19,937 nucleotides of DNA from NCBI GenBank assembly GCA_031411655.1, contig JANOBM010000284.1:1-19937 (forward strand), written 5' to 3'. The position numbers and the translations under genes are program-made. A model generated the notes under the pieces. It worked only from the letters and a program-made list of their open reading frames with translations. It had not been told where the DNA came from and ran no database searches. Shown in pieces: positions 14,696-19,937 of this stretch. How positions within the stretch are numbered: position 1 is the first letter of the stretch; each line of letters starts with the position of its first letter. The stretch comes from UBA6163 sp031411655. Its GTDB lineage: Bacteria; Planctomycetota; Planctomycetia; Pirellulales; Pirellulaceae.

Positions 14696-17600
14696 CTATT
14701 CAACCAGTACGCGCCATTGTCCGGCAAACGCTTGGCGGTTGATGCCGATCACGATCCGGTATTTCCCAGCCTCCAAGCCGTTTGCGATCAAGTCCGATGG
14801 TGGCATCGGCCGCCCATTTATCCAGACTTCAATTGCGTCGACCGGCATTGTGAGCTTTGAAACTTGACCGTCGGGCACATCCAAATCAAATCGAATAAAA
14901 GATGTGGGTGCCGCCCTGTCGCCATAGGGCTGATAGCGGTCCAGTTCGTCCAAAGGTAACGTCGCATTCACTCGTGTCGTAATCGGGCGCCATCTAAACA
15001 CCGGTTCGTCGCTGGCTGCCTTGTCAAAGCTTGTCCGGTTAAGTCGCGAGTTCGCGTCACTACTGAAAACCAATGTTTCAAAGGATCGAACAAAGGCTTG
15101 TGTCGACACGGTGAGATCAGGTTTGCGCCCTAACGCGGATAGGAATGCAACAAGGTCAACGAGTTCCTTCTTGGTCAAAGTGTCCAGCACGCCTAATGGC
15201 ATCAGCGACTTACCAGGTTGTTCGCTCTCAATCGCATCCACTGGAAGCGTCACCTCTTTGCCATCGGCAAGACGAAGCGTTAGGGACTTCGCATCGCGCC
15301 CGACGGGAATCCCTGAAGTGACTCGGCCATCATCGGTCAAGACAGCCACTGTATTGTAGCCTTCCTTCAACCGAGCATTCGGATCGAGCAGCGATTCAAC
15401 GATATAGTCCGGCTGCGAACTGGCCCCCAACGAAATCAAATTCGGCCCCACAAGCCCTCCTCCTGCACCGATCGCGTGACATTGAATACATTGCAACGCC
15501 TCTCGGCGATACACGCCTTCTCCTGCCACCACATCTCCCTGTGTCCCTGACTCACGGATCAACTCAGCACTAAGCTCTGGCGTCAACGCCCAACCCGTTT
15601 CCTCCAGCCGACCTGCGGTGCGAATCGCCGCTTCGATCTCCGGTCCACCACCTTGTTTTCTAGCGGCGCTCAACATGGCTCGAGCTCGATCCACACGCAG
15701 CGATTGCTCTGCGATCATTGCGGGGATTGCCTTCGACACCTCCACGTTGGCCAGCAATGAAACCAAAAGCCCTACCACACCTTCGTCGTCATCGCTTGAC
15801 GCAAATAGATCAACTGCGACCTTGGCGGCTTCGGATGGTTGCTTCACTGCGATTGCTTCGACTGCGGTGATGGCTTCCGCTCGACTGAACTCTTTGGCCC
15901 AAGTGAGCAAAGTCCGCTTTGCAGCCCCATCATCAAATTGACCGAGTGTTTTCAGGATGGCATGCCGAATGACTGGTTGATCACTCCGCTCAAGCCATTC
16001 GATCAAAACGGGAACCATTCCAATCGACTTCCATTCACCAATGGCTGCTATCAACGCTTGGGCCATCGAGGCATCTTGCGGCAGTTCCTCGCTCGTTGAA
16101 AAGATTTCCAAAAGGAGTGCGTCAGCTTTGGCGGGAAGCGTACGATCCTTACGAGTCCGCGACACAAGGGATTTTATTATAGCCGCAGCTTGAGATGCCG
16201 ATCGTTCGGTTGAACCGGCCAATGCCATTCGCAACAGCTCTCCCAACGCACCTGCGTCTCCCGTTGCGGAAATGGCGTCCGCGAACACTCGCCGCTGCGT
16301 TTCATCTACCTGTTGGCTTCGCAGCAATTCAAGAAGCGAGGCTGCTGCATCCGATGTTCCAGCCGACGTCGCCGCATAAGCGACACCATTGGCCATCGTT
16401 TTCCAATCGACTCGCCCATCACGCAACGATTTGTTCCACTCATTCTTAGTAGAACGCAACGCTTGCCAAAGGGCAAAATCAGTAAGGGGATCGCCAATCG
16501 ATGGTGCACCGAGAAGCTGCGCAGCACGAACCAACGCCTCGGATGACTCCGCGTTTCCCATTTGCCCCAGTACAATAACTGCCTCCATCCGCGACGGCGC
16601 ATGGTCGGAGGCCACAAGCCTTAATGCGGCATCCTGTACAATTTCATCTCCCGGGACCGCCGACCTCGAGGCACTTCGAAGCGATGCTCGTGTTGCAGGC
16701 ATGGGAGGGCCTGACATCACCATTTCAAATGCCTCTCGCTCGAAACGCCCGGCGACTTCCCCCAACCACTGCTGCTCGAGAGCGCGAGAAGATCGCACCG
16801 CTGCGTTCTCTGCGGTATCTCGCCAATGCTTTACCGCGGCAAGCACGCCATCGGCGTCTGACCTTACCATCGGCCACAGTTGCTGCCTCGCGAATTGCCG
16901 AACTGCCAAAGAAGGAGATTCAAGCCACAGGATCAAATCATCACGAGTCGCCGAGGCAAAATCCGGCCACGGATCCAAAGGTCGACCATCGAATGAAACT
17001 CGCCAAATGCGTCCGTGCTCGCGGTCGCGGCGCTCATCGCGAAAGTCGACCTCACCATGCTGGATGATGGGGTTGTACCAATCGGCTATATACAAAGCAC
17101 CATCGGGCCCCATACGAGCATCAATCGGACGAAACGCGATGTGGGAACTTGTCAGAACCTCAGACTGCTGGCGGCTGGTATAGGAACTCTGATCGGGTGA
17201 AAGTGTAAACCGACAAACGCGATGTCCACGAAAATCGCTGGTTACCAAATCGCCGGACCAAGAAGGTGGGATATGTGTCCCCGATAAGATCTCAAGGCCG
17301 CAATGCTTCGGACTCCCTGGATTCATGCCTTTAACAAAACGTGTCTCCCCAGGCGCGGTGGCAAACACGGCACCAGGAAACACATAGTTGATCCCTTCGA
17401 CATAAGCACCGTCGGTGGCAAGCGATTCGCCGTATTCATTAAATACATGCCCCCAAGGATTGACAAATCCTTTGCAAAGAACGGACAAATCCCCCGTCTC
17501 AGGTCGATAGCGCCATATCCCACCGCCTTCTAAATGACGTGTCCCGTAGGGAGTCTCGATATGGCTATGAATGTAAATCGACTGATTGAAATAAAGACAA

Positions 17601-18244
17601 CCGTCAGGCCCCCAGCGCAACGTGTGGACCAGGTGGTGAGTATCTTCAGTTCCGAAGCCACTCAAAACGACGCGGCGTTTGTCCGCACGACCATCGCCAT
17701 TGGTATCAGAAAAATGAAGTAGCTCGGTACTTGCCCCGACATACGCTCCGCCACTGCCATCGGGAACAACGCCCGTGGGAATCAATAAGCCTTCGGCGAA
17801 GACAACGCTCTTGTCGCTGATACCGTCGCCGTCGGTGTCCTCCAAAACAACGATCTTGTCATTCGCCTTTTCACCAGGCTTGATTTGAGGATATACCTCG
17901 CTGCTGGCAACCCATAGCCGACCCCGCGAATCAAAGTTCACTTGGATCGGCTTCCGAAAGTCAGGGTCGGATGCAAATAAAGCCACCTTTGCGGCAGGGT
18001 CTGGCGTCATCGCAGCAATCTCCCCAACCGGATCGGGCGATGGGATCTCCTTCAAGTCCCGCTGTGAATACGCAACACTCGAAGAACTGACGATGCAAAC
18101 ACCAAGGGTTCCCAACAGACCGGCAGTGCGATTCCATGGGCCAATTTCAATGCGACGAAACGAATGGCTCACGCTCCCCCATACGACAAACCCAAGGCGA
18201 AGCATGAAGCAGTGGGGACAAAACAATGAGGTTAAAAAGTCCAT
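14696..18244 (-). CDS. PVC-type heme-binding CxxCH protein (propeller dehydrogenase-like + HEAT-like repeats + cytochrome c domain)
   Basis: An 1182-residue exported protein. After an N-terminal signal region (hydrophobic GLLGTLGVCIVSSSSVAYS, cleavage likely after about residue 60) come three parts. Residues about 70-430 look like the propeller-type 'putative membrane-bound dehydrogenase' domain of Pirellula/Verrucomicrobia (DTDGDGISDKS, GPDGALYIADWYNP). Residues about 440-880 are alpha-helical HEAT-like repeats rich in Ala/Leu. Residues about 900-1040 form a cytochrome c-like domain with CIQCH (C919, C922, H923). A small beta domain ends the protein. A periplasmic redox role, such as sugar or alcohol oxidation, is inferred from the family; no substrate is known. 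Start: ATG at 18244, but a GTG at 18172 would give a more normal signal peptide. Confidence 0.9.
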   Translation of the reverse strand: MDFLTSLFCPHCFMLRLGFVVWGSVSHSFRRIEIGPWNRTAGLLGTLGVCIVSSSSVAYSQRDLKEIPSPDPVGEIAAMTPDPAAKVALFASDPDFRKPIQVNFDSRGRLWVASSEVYPQIKPGEKANDKIVVLEDTDGDGISDKSVVFAEGLLIPTGVVPDGSGGAYVGASTELLHFSDTNGDGRADKRRVVLSGFGTEDTHHLVHTLRWGPDGCLYFNQSIYIHSHIETPYGTRHLEGGGIWRYRPETGDLSVLCKGFVNPWGHVFNEYGESLATDGAYVEGINYVFPGAVFATAPGETRFVKGMNPGSPKHCGLEILSGTHIPPSWSGDLVTSDFRGHRVCRFTLSPDQSSYTSRQQSEVLTSSHIAFRPIDARMGPDGALYIADWYNPIIQHGEVDFRDERRDREHGRIWRVSFDGRPLDPWPDFASATRDDLILWLESPSLAVRQFARQQLWPMVRSDADGVLAAVKHWRDTAENAAVRSSRALEQQWLGEVAGRFEREAFEMVMSGPPMPATRASLRSASRSAVPGDEIVQDAALRLVASDHAPSRMEAVIVLGQMGNAESSEALVRAAQLLGAPSIGDPLTDFALWQALRSTKNEWNKSLRDGRVDWKTMANGVAYAATSAGTSDAAASLLELLRSQQVDETQRRVFADAISATGDAGALGELLRMALAGSTERSASQAAAIIKSLVSRTRKDRTLPAKADALLLEIFSTSEELPQDASMAQALIAAIGEWKSIGMVPVLIEWLERSDQPVIRHAILKTLGQFDDGAAKRTLLTWAKEFSRAEAITAVEAIAVKQPSEAAKVAVDLFASSDDDEGVVGLLVSLLANVEVSKAIPAMIAEQSLRVDRARAMLSAARKQGGGPEIEAAIRTAGRLEETGWALTPELSAELIRESGTQGDVVAGEGVYRREALQCIQCHAIGAGGGLVGPNLISLGASSQPDYIVESLLDPNARLKEGYNTVAVLTDDGRVTSGIPVGRDAKSLTLRLADGKEVTLPVDAIESEQPGKSLMPLGVLDTLTKKELVDLVAFLSALGRKPDLTVSTQAFVRSFETLVFSSDANSRLNRTSFDKAASDEPVFRWRPITTRVNATLPLDELDRYQPYGDRAAPTSFIRFDLDVPDGQVSKLTMPVDAIEVWINGRPMPPSDLIANGLEAGKYRIVIGINRQAFAGQWRVLVE

Positions 18245-18432
18245 CAGTGCGCATTCTTTGAGAGATTGTTAAGTACGGGGTAAGTGGTGTGCCCGTGGCC
18301 CGCACGCGAGTGCCGCACTGGCCAGACATCCATCAAACGCGACGATTCGAACGCAAAGTCCGCCGGAAATCCGAGGGAATCGGGCTGTCGCGGACTCGAA
18401 GCGAAACGGACGGCCCCGATTCGAGAGAAGTT

Positions 18433-18479
18433 GTCAATTATAACGAATTATCGTCAAGAGTTTGCCAGCGATAATTGAC
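18433..18479. promoter_or_regulatory. nested inverted repeats overlapping a -35 box, candidate operator
   Basis: Perfect 9-bp arms GTCAATTAT (18433-18441) and ATAATTGAC (18471-18479) enclose a second perfect 8-bp pair, AATTATCG (18446-18453) and CGATAATT (18469-18476). The right arms overlap the TTGACC hexamer, so a bound protein could block the rightward promoter and possibly affect the leftward gene. Confidence 0.5.
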
Positions 18480-18503
18480 CGAGCTGACAAGCCGGTCTAG
18501 CAT
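18475..18503 (+). promoter_or_regulatory. candidate sigma70-type promoter for the hydrolase-fold gene
   Basis: TTGACC (18475-18480, 5 of 6 to consensus), a 17-bp spacer, then TAGCAT (18498-18503, 4 of 6). The expected start of transcription is about 40 bp before the ATG at 18549. Confidence 0.45.
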
Positions 18504-18548
18504 CGAAGGAAGCACGTTCGTTTCCGAAAAGGCAACACAAAAGTCACC

Positions 18549-19727
18549 ATGAACGCTCACCTACACTCCCTGATGCCGTTTGAGCCAAGCCGAAAGTTGT
18601 CGCCAACCAAAGTAAAACCCGTCACTTTGGTGCTCCGTGGCGAGCTGACGCGACAATCGCGAGCCCTCGTCGTTCTGTTTTGGGTCTGTGCGACTGCGGT
18701 GGCTACCGTCTGCGTTGCCCAGCCGCCGCCCCTGCCCGTATCGCCAGTCGTGCCGACGGCCCCTGTGAAGACTGCGCCGGCAGTGACGCCTCCAGCCATT
18801 GCACCAGCGGCACCGCTCAAACCACCCGCGGCGGTCTCGGTAAAGCCTGTACCCCCGGCACCGACAAAGCCTGTCCCACCGGCGATTGGCGCCCCCGCGA
18901 AGGTTGGCGAGAAGGGAAAGATGACGATCCAGTCGCTCGAGTTGATCACGAAGGACAACGTGACACTTCGAGCGTTTTACGCCGCATCTGAAAAGGGGAA
19001 GGAAGCCGTTCCCGTCATTGTGCTCCATGAATGGAAGGGCCAAGCAAGCCCTTACTCCCCGCTGGTCAAATCTCTTTGGGATGCTGGCTGCGCAGTGATC
19101 GTGCCTGAGTTTCGTGGCCATGGCGGCAGTCGCGAATACACGCTTGGTGGCAAGAATCGCGAATTCGATCTCGCCAGGATGGGAAAAGCAGACGTCATGA
19201 ACATCATCAATGGCGACATGGAGGCGGTGAAGAAGTATTTGCGAGAAGAGAACAATGAGGGCAAGCTGAATCTCAACGCCCTCGCCTTGATTGGAATCCG
19301 TGAAGGCGCGGTGATTGCTTCCCATTGGGCGGTGAAGGACCTCAACTTTCCAAGCGTTGGATCAAAAAAGCAGGGGCAAGACGTCAAGGCGTTGGTTTTG
19401 GTCTCGCCCGAAAAAATGCTTGAGGGAGTCCTACTCGACGACACTTTGCGGGATCGCTTCTTTTGGCAGCTGCCTTTCTTCCTGGTCGTGGGGCGAGGGA
19501 GTCCACAGTTTGCTGACGCGGATCGATTCTACAAGCGTCTAGAAACCATGAAAAAGAAAGCCGGGCAGGGCAAAGCGGAGGGATTGGTGGCCGAAGTCGT
19601 CCCTACCACTCTCGCCGGGCCTGCTTTGCTCAATGACGCGCCTGGGGTGTTAGGGAATGTCACCGCCTTCATCAAAACGGAACTGGTAGACCGTTCCGCG
19701 AAGATCCCTTACGTAAAACGCGATTAA
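18549..19727 (+). CDS. alpha/beta-hydrolase-fold protein, probably non-catalytic, membrane-anchored or secreted
   Basis: A 392-residue protein. Residues 39-57 are a hydrophobic segment (signal peptide or anchor) ending in VCVAQ. Residues 58-118 are a low-complexity Pro/Ala/Val/Lys linker. Residues about 125-380 look like a dienelactone-hydrolase-type alpha/beta fold: VPVIVLHEWKG (oxyanion-region strand), AGCAVIVPEFRGHGGS, then LALIGIREGA where the nucleophile elbow GxSxG should be. Here the nucleophile position is Arg251 (G249-I-R-E-G253), and no catalytic His is evident in the C-terminal segment (VVPTTLAGPALLND). It is thus probably a pseudo-enzyme, perhaps a binding protein. ATG at 18549 is the first in frame; ATG at 18573 is an alternative. 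Ribosome site weak. Confidence 0.8.
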   Translation: MNAHLHSLMPFEPSRKLSPTKVKPVTLVLRGELTRQSRALVVLFWVCATAVATVCVAQPPPLPVSPVVPTAPVKTAPAVTPPAIAPAAPLKPPAAVSVKPVPPAPTKPVPPAIGAPAKVGEKGKMTIQSLELITKDNVTLRAFYAASEKGKEAVPVIVLHEWKGQASPYSPLVKSLWDAGCAVIVPEFRGHGGSREYTLGGKNREFDLARMGKADVMNIINGDMEAVKKYLREENNEGKLNLNALALIGIREGAVIASHWAVKDLNFPSVGSKKQGQDVKALVLVSPEKMLEGVLLDDTLRDRFFWQLPFFLVVGRGSPQFADADRFYKRLETMKKKAGQGKAEGLVAEVVPTTLAGPALLNDAPGVLGNVTAFIKTELVDRSAKIPYVKRD

Positions 19728-19849
19728 CGAGCGGAATTTGCTTCGCCCTGGTGGTGAACCCAAGGGATGCGATTGGTTTCCCTCCCTCCACGGGCAAGTG
19801 CCTGCGATTGACACTCCGCAGCGCATTCCTAAACTACGGGTCTCAATTC

Positions 19850-19923
19850 GGCGGAGTAGCTCAGTTGGTTAGAGCACCGGCTTCATAAGCCGGGTGTCAC
19901 CGGTTCAAGTCCGGTCTCCGCTA
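19850..19923 (+). tRNA. tRNA-Met (anticodon CAT)
   Basis: A full cloverleaf of 74 nt: acceptor GGCGGAG pairs with CTCCGCT (a G-U pair at 1-72), D-arm GCTC/GAGC, anticodon stem CCGGC/GCCGG with loop TTCATAA (CAT at 19884-19886), T-arm ACCGG/CCGGT with loop TTCAAGT, discriminator A. CCA is not encoded. It lacks the C1-A72 mismatch and the three G-C pairs of an initiator, so it is an elongator tRNA-Met; a lysidine-modified tRNA-Ile(CAT) is the less likely alternative. Confidence 0.93.
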
Positions 19924-19937
19924 CTACACGTACACGG

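Larger units (their letters stand above)
18245..18548. other. divergent promoter region, cytochrome gene / hydrolase-fold gene
   Basis: A 304-bp region without a credible gene. Most is GC-rich, but 18433-18479 is an AT-rich island with overlapping inverted repeats. A sigma70-like promoter for the rightward gene lies at its right edge (18475-18503). On the minus strand the island contains TATAAT (complement of 18437-18442) without a good -35. Confidence 0.55.

Noticed and set aside
16389..17183. 264-codon open frame on the + strand
   Set aside because: Antisense to the HEAT/propeller part of the cytochrome gene; Ser/Arg-rich composition without any motif.
18561..19325. 254-codon open frame on the - strand
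   Set aside because: Shadow of the hydrolase-fold gene; the Arg/Gly-rich part simply mirrors the Pro/Ala linker codons.

Overview
The window looks like a chromosomal segment from a planctomycete, most likely of the Pirellulaceae (Rhodopirellula-like). The main clue is the 1182-residue gene at 14696-18244, which combines a propeller-type 'membrane-bound dehydrogenase' domain, HEAT-like repeats and a C-terminal CxxCH heme domain, an architecture typical of Planctomycetes and Verrucomicrobia. Weak or absent Shine-Dalgarno sites, a GTG and a probable TTG start, and scattered housekeeping and flagellar genes fit the same group. All family assignments were made by reading the translations; no database search was run.

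Layout. 1-600 (+) is the 3' part of a beta-ketoacyl synthase gene with an unusual active site. 698-1657 (+) is a CorA-type divalent-cation transporter. An 11-bp tandem repeat (1731-1796) separates it from a convergent flagellar basal-body operon read leftwards: a short HATPase-like protein (5287-4868), flgB, flgC, fliE and fliF (ending at 1795). Further right, also leftward, are an M20 dipeptidase (8332-6941) and serS (6887-5613), the latter followed by a strong intrinsic terminator (5549-5582).

The centre of interest is a rightward gene set starting at 8641: a ClpS-like adaptor, translationally coupled by ATGA overlap to a HlyB-like ABC protein, then a HlyD-type membrane fusion protein and a TolC-type outer-membrane lipoprotein. 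Together the last three form a complete type I-secretion-like tripartite system. The ABC nucleotide-binding domain keeps Walker A but has lost the Q-loop Gln, the LSGGQ Gly pair, the Walker B Glu and the H-loop His. The ClpS keeps its fold but has Asp at two N-degron-pocket positions (E. coli N34 and H66). The divergent promoter region between the dipeptidase and clpS holds a perfect 16-bp palindrome and a second inverted repeat. This is the best candidate here for an undescribed system.

The PVC-type cytochrome gene is convergent with the tolC-like gene (3 bp between stop codons). Divergent from it is a secreted or anchored alpha/beta-hydrolase-fold protein whose nucleophile Ser is replaced by Arg, preceded by a plausible sigma70-type promoter overlapped by an inverted repeat. 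The window ends with a tRNA-Met(CAT) gene.
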